Part shown: piece by piece, positions 18,392 to 26,725 of the stretch
Layout of the letters: the number at the start of each line of letters is the position of its first letter
How positions within the stretch are numbered: the first letter of the stretch is position 1
Assembly: GCA_016934535.1 (NCBI GenBank)
Contig: JAFGSQ010000034.1
Span: 1 to 46,491, forward strand
From: a candidate division WOR-3 bacterium
Lineage (GTDB): Bacteria > SDB-A
Length of the DNA stretch: 46,491 nt
Reading direction: 5' to 3'
Notes under the pieces: generated by a model
Databases searched by the model: none
What the model saw: the letters and a program-made list of their open reading frames with translations, nothing else
What the model was told of the DNA's origin: nothing
Made by a program: the position numbers and the translations under genes

Positions 18392-19837
18392 TCATTTATC
18401 TGCGGAACCTGAAATCATTATGAAGACAGTGTTTAAAACCAGTTGAAGATCCAACCAGGGGCTGACGCTGTTCGAGTATATGAGGTCTAGTAAGATGGTG
18501 TCAGAGAAACTCAAGCCTCTTGATTTCAGAACTTGCCATATCCCAGTACACCCCGGTTTTATTGAATACCTTTTCTTGTGCCAGTCATTGTACGCTTCGT
18601 ATTCGGCAACCAGGCAGGGTCTCGGACCGACGAGGCTCATGTCGTTTTTCAGGACGTTGAAAAACTGCGGTGTCTCGTCGAGGGCCGTGGCTCTGAGGAT
18701 TTTTCCTATCCAGGTCACCCTTTTCTTGTCGACTATTTTTTTCACGACGGTGTTTTCGTTCGCGATGGATTCTATGTACGCGTTGTCCCTTTTTTTTATT
18801 TCGCCGTCTTCAGCCATCCTCATAGTTCTGAATTTGTAGAAATTGAAAATTTTTCCGTCTTTTCCTACCCGCGGCTGGGTTATAATTCCCGGCCCTTTCG
18901 ATGAAAGCTTTATAAGAGAGATGACGATCAAAAGCAGAGGAAGCGTCGACAGGATGAACATGAGAGATAATATGAAGTCGGCGGTCCTTTTGAAAAATTT
19001 ATACCAGAAAAAATAAGGCGATTCACCAAGCGAAAAAACAGGGTTGCTGCCGTATCTGTCTGTGTTTATAAGGTCGGCAAGGCGATCGTATTGATATGAA
19101 GTGAATTCAACATTTTTGATACAGGGATAAAGGTTCGATATAACTGAAATTGCGGTTTTTGTCGAAGTATTCCTCACGGCGACAAACAGGTCGGTCGGAG
19201 AGAATTTGTCTATTATGTCGGCTGCTTTTTCGAGCGTGTAGCCCTCAATCGTATCGTCTGGTCCCTGTCTGCCGTCAAGTGAAAGAGCAGCCACTACTTC
19301 GCATCCGTATTCTTTGTTTTTTTTAAGTTCATTCATGCATTCCACGGCGATTTCAGTGTCGCCTACTATGAGGAGCCTTCTCATGTTGAACGGCGCTTTG
19401 GACATAAATCTATGAAAAAAAGGATACAAAACAACTCTGACAAGCAGGAATAACGCGAGCGATATCAGAGGCCAGAATATCAGCACCAGTCTGCTGTCAG
19501 TGAAATGGTAGTTTAATTTGGTTATGTAATTCAGGAAAGAATAAAATATAGAAGAAACGAGCAGGGCTTTTATGAGATTGACTATGTGCTCAAAACGGCT
19601 GGTCAAAACTTGTATTTTGTAAAGACCGAAAAGATGAAATACGAAAATGGCAAGCGTCGAAAAACAGGCGAAGACCGCAATGCTGACTGAAATACGGACA
19701 TTTCCCAAAAAATAGGAATGAGGCTGGTAAAATTTGGAAAATCTTATCATTTGAGCCGTCACGAAAGACAGATTGAGAACGAGAAGGTCAAGTATCAAAA
19801 GATTGTATTTGTACCAAACGGCTCTTTGTCTAAGCAT
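18392..19837 (-). CDS. Polyprenyl-phosphate glycosyl-1-phosphate transferase
   Basis: Starts a surface glycan by moving a sugar-1-phosphate onto undecaprenyl phosphate at the inner membrane. The 481-residue protein has four to five N-terminal helices, a central Rossmann-like CoA-binding-type domain (RRLLIVGDTEIAVECM), then a re-entrant/helical segment and the catalytic PglC/WbaP-type domain. That domain shows TQPRVGKDGKIFNFYKFRTM, LRATALDETPQFFNVLKNDM, SLVGPRP, and IKPGCTGIWQV. The sugar is unknown. It lies divergent to a DegT sugar aminotransferase and 7 kb from wlbA, so a diacetamido-uronic sugar or bacillosamine-like sugar is possible. Confidence 0.92.
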   Translation of the reverse strand: MLRQRAVWYKYNLLILDLLVLNLSFVTAQMIRFSKFYQPHSYFLGNVRISVSIAVFACFSTLAIFVFHLFGLYKIQVLTSRFEHIVNLIKALLVSSIFYSFLNYITKLNYHFTDSRLVLIFWPLISLALFLLVRVVLYPFFHRFMSKAPFNMRRLLIVGDTEIAVECMNELKKNKEYGCEVVAALSLDGRQGPDDTIEGYTLEKAADIIDKFSPTDLFVAVRNTSTKTAISVISNLYPCIKNVEFTSYQYDRLADLINTDRYGSNPVFSLGESPYFFWYKFFKRTADFILSLMFILSTLPLLLIVISLIKLSSKGPGIITQPRVGKDGKIFNFYKFRTMRMAEDGEIKKRDNAYIESIANENTVVKKIVDKKRVTWIGKILRATALDETPQFFNVLKNDMSLVGPRPCLVAEYEAYNDWHKKRYSIKPGCTGIWQVLKSRGLSFSDTILLDLIYSNSVSPWLDLQLVLNTVFIMISGSADK

Positions 19838-19889
19838 GTTGTTTAAATTTCCCGCAAGTGTTAAATTATTATTCGTTTATTATATCACC

Positions 19890-19894
19890 GGAGG
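19890..19894 (+). promoter_or_regulatory. Ribosome binding site deciding the aminotransferase start
   Basis: GGAGG four bases before the ATG at 19899. It rules out a 42-residue longer reading that would overlap the divergent sugar-transferase gene. Confidence 0.75.
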
Positions 19895-19898
19895 AAAA

Positions 19899-21020
19899 AT
19901 GAAAAAAATACCTTTTCTCGATTTGAAAACTCAATACGACAGTATAAAAGAAGAAATTGACGACGCGGTTTATTCCGTCATAAAAGATACGGCATTTGTC
20001 GGCGGTAAATATGTGGAAGATTTCGAAAATAATTTTGCTGTTTACACGAATAGAAAATACGCGACAGGAACTGCTAACGGAACGGCGGCTCTTTTTATGG
20101 CTCTGAAAAGCGCGGGTATCGGTAAAGGCGACAAAGTCGTCGTTCCCGCAATGACTTTCGTTGCGACTTCCGAATCCGTGACGTGGTCTGGGGCGGATGT
20201 AATTTTCACTGATGTCAGAAAAGACGATCTGCTCATCGATGTAGAAAAGATAGATACGAAGAAAAAATTAAAGGGCGTAATACCTGTTGATCTGTACGGA
20301 AAAATGGTCGCGCCTGACGAGTTGACCGGATTCGCTTCGGACAACGGCCTGAAGTTAATTTGGGATTGTTGTCAAAGTCACGGCGCTAAAATTGTCGCCG
20401 GCGGTAAAGAATACAAGTCGGGTCAATCAGGGGAATCGGCATGTTTCAGTTTTTATCCCGGAAAGAACCTTGGCGCTTACGGAGACGCCGGAGCTGTGGT
20501 CACGAACTCTGATTCCGCCGAATCATTCATAAGAAGCCTGTGCAACCACGGCAGGGAAGGCAAATACAATCATTCGATCGAGGGATTCAACGAAAGACTC
20601 GACGGGATGCAGGCGGCTATACTGAACGTTAAGCTCGGATATCTCGATAAATGGAACGAACAAAGAAGACGTGCGGCTCAAACCTATAAAAAGAGACTTG
20701 ACCCTATCGGAGTGTGGACTCAATCGATGAGGGATGGAGATTTACCGGTTTACCACCTTTTCGTCATACAACACTCAAAGAGGGACGAACTCGCCGGAGA
20801 ACTTGCAGAAAAAGGAATATCCACGGGAATTCATTATCCGTCGGCCTTGCACCTGTTGAAAGCATACAAACATCTTGGGTACAATGAAGGCGATTTTCCC
20901 GTAGCTGAAAATGCGGCGAAAAAAATTCTTTCCCTGCCGATTTATCCTGAACTGAGTGACAACGACATACACCGTGTTTGCGACGAAATTGAAAAGTTCT
21001 GTTCCAAAAACGGATTGTGA
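19899..21020 (+). CDS. DegT/DnrJ/EryC1-family nucleotide-sugar aminotransferase
   Basis: PLP-dependent transfer of an amino group to a keto nucleotide sugar, about 373 residues. The family start is IPFLDLKTQYDSIKEEID. Next come AFVGGKYVEDFE, the cofactor-binding GTANGTAALFMAL, VPAMTFVATSESV, IPVDLYGKM, WDCCQSHGA, and the PLP lysine in FYPGKNLGAYGDAG. LDGMQAAILNVKL and STGIHYPSALHL are also typical. It could serve the WlbC/WbpE step after WlbA, since both gene types are in the window, but the pair is 8.6 kb apart. It begins a plus-strand run ahead of two GWxTD genes. Confidence 0.9.
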   Translation: MKKIPFLDLKTQYDSIKEEIDDAVYSVIKDTAFVGGKYVEDFENNFAVYTNRKYATGTANGTAALFMALKSAGIGKGDKVVVPAMTFVATSESVTWSGADVIFTDVRKDDLLIDVEKIDTKKKLKGVIPVDLYGKMVAPDELTGFASDNGLKLIWDCCQSHGAKIVAGGKEYKSGQSGESACFSFYPGKNLGAYGDAGAVVTNSDSAESFIRSLCNHGREGKYNHSIEGFNERLDGMQAAILNVKLGYLDKWNEQRRRAAQTYKKRLDPIGVWTQSMRDGDLPVYHLFVIQHSKRDELAGELAEKGISTGIHYPSALHLLKAYKHLGYNEGDFPVAENAAKKILSLPIYPELSDNDIHRVCDEIEKFCSKNGL

Positions 21021-21076
21021 AATTCTGTGCTAATATTTTTGTTATAAACTTTTTGATTTTGAGGTAAAATACATTT

Positions 21077-22231
21077 GTGAGATATTTAGCAATTTACTTT
21101 TTGTTCTTTACATTGATTTCTCTTGATCTAAACTCTTCAGGTTTCCAGATTTACAGAGAACCCACGCGGGATAAACTTTCATTCATCACTTTTTTCCGGG
21201 TAAGCGCAAACGATTTGATTTTTACAAGAGAAGATTCCATTTACAGATCGACATACAGACTTGTCGTCGAAGTATTCGACGAAAAAGGAGAAGTGATCCA
21301 TGGAGAAATCACCAGGAGAGGATGGACTCTGCAGGATTACTTGAAAACACTTATGCGTTCAGTGACAGATGAATACGTTTTCTCATTCTATGTAAATGAT
21401 TTCACCAAAGGGAAAATCGGAATAACTTTGTCCGACATCAATTCTTCCGCGAGAATGCAGTATTTTGTGAATCTCGACAAACCCGTCCGCAGTGTAGGCG
21501 AGTTGATTCTCATGAAAAACGACACAGTGATTTTCGGAGATTTGCTCGGAATCGGAGAAGAAGTGACGGTTTACGGCTCTTCGACATTTTTACCGTGTTC
21601 TTTCTCGTTGAAAAAAAACGGATTCACCGTCGAAACATACGAGGCAGAACAGGTTGAATTTCAAGGTATAGATGTTTTTAAATGCAGTATGAGAATCCCT
21701 GCCGACACCGGATTTTATGTAATTTCACTTTATAACGACGAGGACACCTCCTCGAGAACTTTGAGGGTGATAGACAGGATACATACTGACTCCGTGAGAA
21801 CGGAAAAATTGGTTGAAGAAATGGTCTTTGCCCTGCCGCCTGATGAATTTAGAAGAATTAGATCCAGAAACATAGAGGCGAAAATGAGTTTTCTGATAGA
21901 TTTCTGGAACGGGCATGATCCGACACCGTCCACCGAAAGAAACGAAGTCATGGAGACTTATTACAGGAGAATCGAATACGCCGACGAAAGATTTGTCGAA
22001 GGCGGAAAAGGATGGAAAACGGACAGAGGGAAAATTTACGTCCTGCTCGGATTGCCTGACGAGATTGAAGATTATTCATTTGCCCTTGAAAGCCGGCCCT
22101 TTCAGATATGGTATTATTATTCGAGAGGAATGAAATTTACTTTCGTAGACGAGCATTTAATTGGAAATTATAAACTAACAGAACCCAGGGGGTGGCTCGA
22201 TGTTTGGCGCAGTTATTTTGACTATAATTAG
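21077..22231 (+). CDS. GWxTD-domain secreted protein, copy 1
   Basis: Exported protein of 384 residues. The hydrophobic N terminus (MRYLAIYFLFFTLISLDLNS) acts as a signal peptide or anchor. The middle is beta-rich and without known motif. The C-terminal GWxTD domain includes FWNGHDPTPSTERNEVM, an arginine/aromatic-rich helix (YYRRIEYADERF), the name motif GKGWKTDRGKIYVLLGLPD, and the closing FQIWYYYSRGMKFTFVD. GWxTD proteins are frequent in Acidobacteria, WOR-3 and related lineages, and their function is unknown. The start is GTG with only a distant GAGG. It overlaps the next gene by 32 bases, so the two are a translated pair. Confidence 0.82.
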   Translation: MRYLAIYFLFFTLISLDLNSSGFQIYREPTRDKLSFITFFRVSANDLIFTREDSIYRSTYRLVVEVFDEKGEVIHGEITRRGWTLQDYLKTLMRSVTDEYVFSFYVNDFTKGKIGITLSDINSSARMQYFVNLDKPVRSVGELILMKNDTVIFGDLLGIGEEVTVYGSSTFLPCSFSLKKNGFTVETYEAEQVEFQGIDVFKCSMRIPADTGFYVISLYNDEDTSSRTLRVIDRIHTDSVRTEKLVEEMVFALPPDEFRRIRSRNIEAKMSFLIDFWNGHDPTPSTERNEVMETYYRRIEYADERFVEGGKGWKTDRGKIYVLLGLPDEIEDYSFALESRPFQIWYYYSRGMKFTFVDEHLIGNYKLTEPRGWLDVWRSYFDYN

Positions 22232-23453
22232 CAGTTTACTTGTATCCGAGGGCGACATAAGATTTTATCTTTCTACATCAAGATATCTCGACAACAAAGG
22301 TGCGACTTGGCTTGAAATGTACATAAACGTTCCGTCAAATCCTGCGTTCAACTCAGTAAATCTCGATTTCGAAGTGATTGACAGCAAAGACAGCGTAAGA
22401 CTTTCAACATCATGGCCTATGGACATTCCCACGACTGAATCAAAATATTCCGCAATTGACAATTTTTCCTTCGACTTGTCGGAAACTTACACAGTGAAAA
22501 TCACTTTGACAGAACCTTTTGGCAGTAAAGAAGGACGGATTTCTTTCCGCGCGTCACCTTTGGAAGAAAACGCCGTACTGTCGGATATTCTGTTTTCAAA
22601 CAGCGTCTCAGCTTCATCCGATACCGGCGCACTGATAAAAAACGGTCTTTTGATATATCCTCTGTTCGACAGAGAGATGACTTTAATCAATCCCAAACTC
22701 ATCGTTTATTATGAAGTTTATCCCGATGAATCCAGCGATTCTGTCAGCGTTGTTTCGTCAGTATCCGACTCAGACGGGAATCAAATATGGAAATACACTT
22801 CATTTATAAACGCAGTCGAATCAGACGCTTATGTCGGAAAGGTGATAAATGTTCCCGTGGGAGATTTTAAGGACGGAGAGTACACTTTTAAAATCAATTC
22901 CGGCGGATTTGAAAGGACGGAAAGATTTACTGTCATTTGGGAACCTATTGAGACAACACTTGAAATCGGTGAAATGGAAATGTCTGATGTGGCCAAGGAA
23001 TACTACTTTCAGATTGAAGCTTTGCTCAATGTCAGACAGCTTCAAGTGTTTGAATCGCTCGATGCGGAAGGTAAAAAGAATTTTGCGCAAGTGTTCTGGA
23101 TTTCAAGAGATCCAAACCCCATGACGCCGATTAATGAAGACCTCGAGTTGTTTGCAGAGAGAATGGACTATGTAGACAATCATTTTTCGAGCGGTTTTGA
23201 AGCCGGCTACGAATCGGACAGAGGCAGAATTTACATAAAAAACGGAGGACCGGAAGAAAGGATAATCGTACCGGCGGACGACCATTACGTGCCGAATGAA
23301 ATCTGGGTTTATTGGAGGTACGGATGGAAATACATTTTTGCAGACATTTCAGGCCACGGGCTTTATGAGCTGATCTATTCCAATGATCCCAACGAAACCA
23401 ACCATCCTAACTGGGAAAGGTATACGAGTGAGAATCTCGGAGATGTTTGGTGA
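22200..23453 (+). CDS. GWxTD-domain secreted protein, copy 2 with diverged motif
   Basis: Second member of the pair, 417 residues, starting with a signal-like MFGAVILTIISSLLVSEG. Like copy 1 it has a beta-rich N-terminal part and a C-terminal GWxTD-type domain: VFWISRDPNPMTPINEDL, MDYVDNHFSSG, then GYESDRGRIYIKNGGPEE and IWVYWRYGWKYIFADISG. The core motif reads G-Y-E-S-D, so Trp and Thr of GWxTD are replaced while the following D-R-G is kept. The two proteins may form a heteromer, one partner having lost a conserved site. The stop overlaps the GTG start of nadB. Confidence 0.82.
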   Translation: MFGAVILTIISSLLVSEGDIRFYLSTSRYLDNKGATWLEMYINVPSNPAFNSVNLDFEVIDSKDSVRLSTSWPMDIPTTESKYSAIDNFSFDLSETYTVKITLTEPFGSKEGRISFRASPLEENAVLSDILFSNSVSASSDTGALIKNGLLIYPLFDREMTLINPKLIVYYEVYPDESSDSVSVVSSVSDSDGNQIWKYTSFINAVESDAYVGKVINVPVGDFKDGEYTFKINSGGFERTERFTVIWEPIETTLEIGEMEMSDVAKEYYFQIEALLNVRQLQVFESLDAEGKKNFAQVFWISRDPNPMTPINEDLELFAERMDYVDNHFSSGFEAGYESDRGRIYIKNGGPEERIIVPADDHYVPNEIWVYWRYGWKYIFADISGHGLYELIYSNDPNETNHPNWERYTSENLGDVW

Positions 23454-25024
23454 GAGAAAAAATAATAGTTGTCGGCTCTGGACTCGCCGGACTCTATTTT
23501 GCGCTCGAAATCAGCAGAAAATATGACGTCCTCATTCTGACAAAAAAAGAGGGCATTGACGCAAATACAAATTACGCCCAAGGCGGTATTGCTGCTGTCC
23601 ACGGCAAAGACGACGCTTTTGACATCCATTTCGAAGACACGGTGAGAGTCGGGGAAGGCTTGTGCCGTGAAGATGCGCTCAAAATCATGGTCGAAGAAGG
23701 ACCTGGCCTTGTCAGAAAACTGTTTTCACTTGGCGTGGAATTTTCCCAGACCGACGGATCTCCGGACCTCTGGCTGGAAGGAGGGCATTCGAGAAGAAGG
23801 ATCTGGCACGCGAAAGACAGTACCGGGAACGCAATAGAAAAAACGCTGATCTCGCTTGTAAAAAGCGACGAACACATCGAACTCAGGGAAAAAACGATGG
23901 TTTTCGACCTTATTATCGAAGAGGGAATATGCAGAGGGGTAAAGGTCCTCGATAATGAGGGAAAAAGACTGAAGGATGAAAGAGCGTGCGCCGTCATGAT
24001 GGCTTCGGGCGGCATCGGACAGGTGTTTGAGTTCACTACTAATCCGAAAATAGCGACAGGAGACGGCATCGCCATGGCTTTCAGGGCGGGAGCAACGATA
24101 TGCAACATGGAATTCATTCAGTTTCACCCCACAAGCCTTTACGAAGAAAACAGACCGGACGACATGAAATCTTTTCTTATATCCGAGGCCGTGAGAGGTG
24201 AAGGAGCAGTTATCAAGTCCATATCCGGCGATGAGATAATGAAAAATGTTCACAAACTCGGATCCCTGGCTCCAAGAGATGTTGTCGCCAGAGCAATTCA
24301 AGCGCACATGTTTGAAACCGGAGATAAACACGTCTTGCTCGACTTTTCGAATATCCCCGGAGAACGTTTTAAATCCAAATTTCCTCTCATTAACTATGAA
24401 TGCATTAAAAGGAATGTGGACCTGTCAAAAAAAGTTATACCCGTCGTACCGGCGGCTCATTATGTCTGTGGAGGAATAAAAATTGACCTGGACGGCAGAA
24501 CGGATATTCCGGCCCTGTTCGCGTCAGGTGAGGCGGCTTATTCAGGCGTTCACGGTGCGAACCGACTGGCATCGAATTCACTTCTCGAAGCGCTCGTTTT
24601 TTCAAACAGGGCGGCCAAACAGCTGCTTAATGGAAACAACAGCGTTAAGGAACCCGAATCCGGTCCGGTAATGAATTTAACCTGTTCATTGGGCGATAAG
24701 GAGGCTGAAGCAGTAAAAACCAAACTTCAGAAAATAATGTGGGAAAACTGCGGCATTGTCCGTCGACAGGAAAAACTTGACGAAGCTCTCGCAGAACTGA
24801 ACGCGATAAAATCAACTCTTAAACCTGAAGATTCGGTTTTTACAGTGGGTGGGGCCGAACTTACAAATATGTTTATCGTTTCTGAGCTGATAGCATACTC
24901 AGCTTCTTTGAGAAAGGAATCAAGAGGCTTGCATTACAGAAAAGATTGGCCGAATGCGAGAGAAATTTTTTCTCGCGACACAGAGTTGTCAATCAGAAAG
25001 GAGGAAAAATGGATGTCTCCGTAA
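23450..25024 (+). CDS. nadB: L-aspartate oxidase
   Basis: FAD enzyme that oxidises aspartate to iminoaspartate, the first step of NAD synthesis from aspartate. The N-terminal FAD motif is VVGSGLAGLYFALEIS. Next come NYAQGGIAAVHG, the active-site-region GGHSRRRIWHAKD, MEFIQFHPTSL, FLISEAVRGEGA, APRDVVARAI, HYVCGGIKIDLDGRTD, and ASGEAAYSGVHGANRLASNSLLEALVF. The C-terminal helical part has the family end SRGLHYRKDWP. Length (524) is normal. The GTG at 23450 overlaps the preceding TGA. No nadA or nadC is in the window, and the protein itself carries no cluster-binding motif. Fumarate could replace oxygen as acceptor. Confidence 0.94.
   Translation: MREKIIVVGSGLAGLYFALEISRKYDVLILTKKEGIDANTNYAQGGIAAVHGKDDAFDIHFEDTVRVGEGLCREDALKIMVEEGPGLVRKLFSLGVEFSQTDGSPDLWLEGGHSRRRIWHAKDSTGNAIEKTLISLVKSDEHIELREKTMVFDLIIEEGICRGVKVLDNEGKRLKDERACAVMMASGGIGQVFEFTTNPKIATGDGIAMAFRAGATICNMEFIQFHPTSLYEENRPDDMKSFLISEAVRGEGAVIKSISGDEIMKNVHKLGSLAPRDVVARAIQAHMFETGDKHVLLDFSNIPGERFKSKFPLINYECIKRNVDLSKKVIPVVPAAHYVCGGIKIDLDGRTDIPALFASGEAAYSGVHGANRLASNSLLEALVFSNRAAKQLLNGNNSVKEPESGPVMNLTCSLGDKEAEAVKTKLQKIMWENCGIVRRQEKLDEALAELNAIKSTLKPEDSVFTVGGAELTNMFIVSELIAYSASLRKESRGLHYRKDWPNAREIFSRDTELSIRKEEKWMSP
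24997..25004 (+). promoter_or_regulatory. Ribosome binding site deciding the hpf start
   Basis: AAAGGAGG four bases before the ATG at 25009, inside the end of nadB. It fixes the short 105-residue form and rejects a start 21 codons upstream. Confidence 0.75.
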
Positions 25025-25326
25025 CGATTAGGAACGAAGAACTCAAAACCGAATACGCTAAGATAAAAGACAAAATGGATTTGAAGATCGACAAACTAAG
25101 CCAGTTCGCGGAGGAAATTCATAATGTTAAATTAGTCGTAGATAAAAGCGGCGTAGACACAGTCGCGGAATTGTCACTGCATTCGAGAGGAAAAGATTTT
25201 TATTCAAAAGCAAAAACAAAATCTTTGAAAGAAAGTTTTAATTCTGCAGTAAGCAAGATGCAGGTTCAGATGAAAAAGGAATACGGCAAATACACTTCGA
25301 GAAGGCATAAGGAAAAAGAAGTCTAA
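25009..25326 (+). CDS. Short ribosome hibernation factor, HPF/RaiA family
   Basis: Small basic protein, 105 residues, that should bind the 30S decoding region and hold ribosomes inactive under starvation. The sequence follows the short HPF/YfiA fold: MDVSVTIRNEEL (strand 1), YAKIKDKMDLKIDKLSQFA (helix), VKLVVDK (strand), VAELSLHSRGKDFYSKAKT (strand pair), LKESFNSAVSKMQVQMKKEY (second helix), and a basic tail SRRHKEKE. There is no C-terminal dimerisation domain as in long HPF. It overlaps the 3' end of nadB and closes this plus-strand operon. Confidence 0.88.
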   Translation: MDVSVTIRNEELKTEYAKIKDKMDLKIDKLSQFAEEIHNVKLVVDKSGVDTVAELSLHSRGKDFYSKAKTKSLKESFNSAVSKMQVQMKKEYGKYTSRRHKEKEV

Positions 25327-25361
25327 AATATTTTAAATGCTCCGAAGCTCCGGCTCCGGAA

Positions 25362-26615
25362 TTAAAATTCGTAGATCACGTCGGCGTAAAAAATCGCGTC
25401 TCTGTAATTTTTTATGTGCGGGTTTCCGGCTACGTATAATTTTAGTGAAGCATCTCCGGTTCCGGCGGAAAATCCTGCTCCGAAGCTGTTTTCGTTTTTT
25501 ATCTTTTCCTGAATGTTTTCGAAGATAAGACAGTCGAAAAAAGCGAATAAATGACCGTTCTTGCCTGTGATGAAACGGGGTTCGAGTATTAGAAGTGATC
25601 CTTTACCTGCTGAAATACTCTCTTTTAAAAAGCCCCTCGGCCCTTTTTCGCCTCCGTACAGTATTCTCAAATCAAGGATGTCGGCGTCGGTCAAAACCGC
25701 TTGAGTTTCAGAAAATACACGGAAAGTAAAAGGCTTTCGGGGAAGGAAAAGTTCTGCTGAAAAAAGACAGGTAAAATCGTAATAATTTCTGTTTTGTGAA
25801 TGTAATCTGCCGTTTTTTATTTCTAAAAGCGCCGCGAATCCGTATACAGGGTTCCTGGGGTAATCTATGCGGTCAAAAAAAGCTCCGGATACGTTCCTGT
25901 ATGTTTCATAACGGTAGGCGGTCGAAGAAAATTCAACATATTCTGCGCCCGTGAAGAGGCCGAAACTGCCGAGGTTGTAAGTGAACTTCGCCTGGCCCGA
26001 GAGCCTGTCTGAAAACTCCTCTCTTCTGACAGACATATATATATCGGCATCTATTGGTTTTGAAAAAAGCCAGTACGTTTTAAGGGTGAATGACCATAGT
26101 GTTTTTTTCTCGTCAGGTTTTTCCCAGTTTACTGAAAGGCTGTGTCCCCTGCCTGCAATATTTTTTATGAGAGCGTAGATCTTTCCTCCGGTTGTTTCAG
26201 TTTCCGCGAGATAAAAAAATGATCCCGAAACGGAGTTCGATCGCCTCATTTTTAGGGGGATGACCAGAGAAGCATACTCAATCCTTCCTCGTGATTCAAG
26301 ATAGGGTATTCCGTCTGTTACGACATACCCCAGCCCATCCAATTTTTCGACGGCTTCAAGAATTTTTTCTGAATCGAAGAGGAATTCTGTTTTTGGAAGA
26401 CCGGTTTCGAGCAGAAGAAAGTTTTCGGAAGTCGAATGACTGCCTGCAAAGACAACTTCCCTCACTGTGACGTAAGGCCCTTCGTCGACTGAAAAAATAA
26501 CTGAAACGCCTCCTTCTTCGAAGGCGATTTCATCCACTTTCACCGAGGCGTATGGCTTGCCGGACAAAAGATAAAACGAGAGTATTTTTCCGGCGGCTGT
26601 CTCTACGTCCTCCAT
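25362..26615 (-). CDS. Outer-membrane barrel protein with POTRA domains (Omp85/TamA-like), 5' end disturbed
   Basis: Likely an Omp85-superfamily protein in the outer membrane. The N-terminal part shows POTRA character (YLLSGKPYASVKVDEIAFEE, VSVIFSVDEGPYVTVREVVF, then a second repeat, FLFDSEKILEAVEKLDGLGY). The C-terminal half is made of amphipathic beta strands ending in Phe (DAIFYADVIYEF), as barrels do. It contains FLKESISAGKGSLLILEPRF, like the late barrel strands of the family. The coordinates give the first ATG in frame, but the coding frame clearly continues upstream to 26705 (VNIEIEGAFSFPDS, a POTRA strand) with no ATG, GTG or TTG. An ATG at 26725 with a signal-like leader would join if one base were added in the T9 tract at 26693-26701. 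Confidence 0.78.
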   Translation of the reverse strand: MEDVETAAGKILSFYLLSGKPYASVKVDEIAFEEGGVSVIFSVDEGPYVTVREVVFAGSHSTSENFLLLETGLPKTEFLFDSEKILEAVEKLDGLGYVVTDGIPYLESRGRIEYASLVIPLKMRRSNSVSGSFFYLAETETTGGKIYALIKNIAGRGHSLSVNWEKPDEKKTLWSFTLKTYWLFSKPIDADIYMSVRREEFSDRLSGQAKFTYNLGSFGLFTGAEYVEFSSTAYRYETYRNVSGAFFDRIDYPRNPVYGFAALLEIKNGRLHSQNRNYYDFTCLFSAELFLPRKPFTFRVFSETQAVLTDADILDLRILYGGEKGPRGFLKESISAGKGSLLILEPRFITGKNGHLFAFFDCLIFENIQEKIKNENSFGAGFSAGTGDASLKLYVAGNPHIKNYRDAIFYADVIYEF

Positions 26616-26725
26616 TGCCGATATTTGCGAGATGAGGCTGTCTGGAAAAGAAAAAGCGCCTTCGATCTCAATATTTACGAAGGCGCAACAAGAAAAAAAA
26701 ACAAGTTAGTTACGTAAAGGAGCAT
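26616..26725 (-). other. Out-of-frame signal-peptide leader and T9 tract before the barrel gene
   Basis: On the minus strand an ATG at 26725 reads MLLYVTNLFFF and reaches a run of nine T (26701-26693), after which its frame soon stops. Adding one T would continue it as FSCCAFVNIEIEG straight into the POTRA frame. That would give a hydrophobic leader for an exported barrel. The ATG lies inside the end of the 138-residue gene (stop at 26706). The tract is either a sequencing or assembly length error, or a slippage-prone phase switch. Confidence 0.6.
26646..26686 (-). terminator. Terminator-like hairpin at the start of the barrel coding frame
   Basis: On the minus strand GCGCCTTCG (26686-26678), a 13-base loop, and CGAAGGCGC (26664-26656) form a perfect nine-pair stem. 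It is followed at once by TTTTTCTTTT (26655-26646). This has the form of an intrinsic terminator for the run of genes ending at 26706, yet it lies inside the open POTRA frame. It may act as an attenuator. Confidence 0.65.

Noticed and set aside
19773-19898. N-terminal extension of the sugar aminotransferase
   Set aside because: It overlaps the divergent sugar-transferase gene and lacks a ribosome site; GGAGG before 19899 fits the family start.
23572-24331. Open frames of 181 and 201 codons opposite nadB
   Set aside because: Shadow frames of a complete, motif-rich nadB gene.
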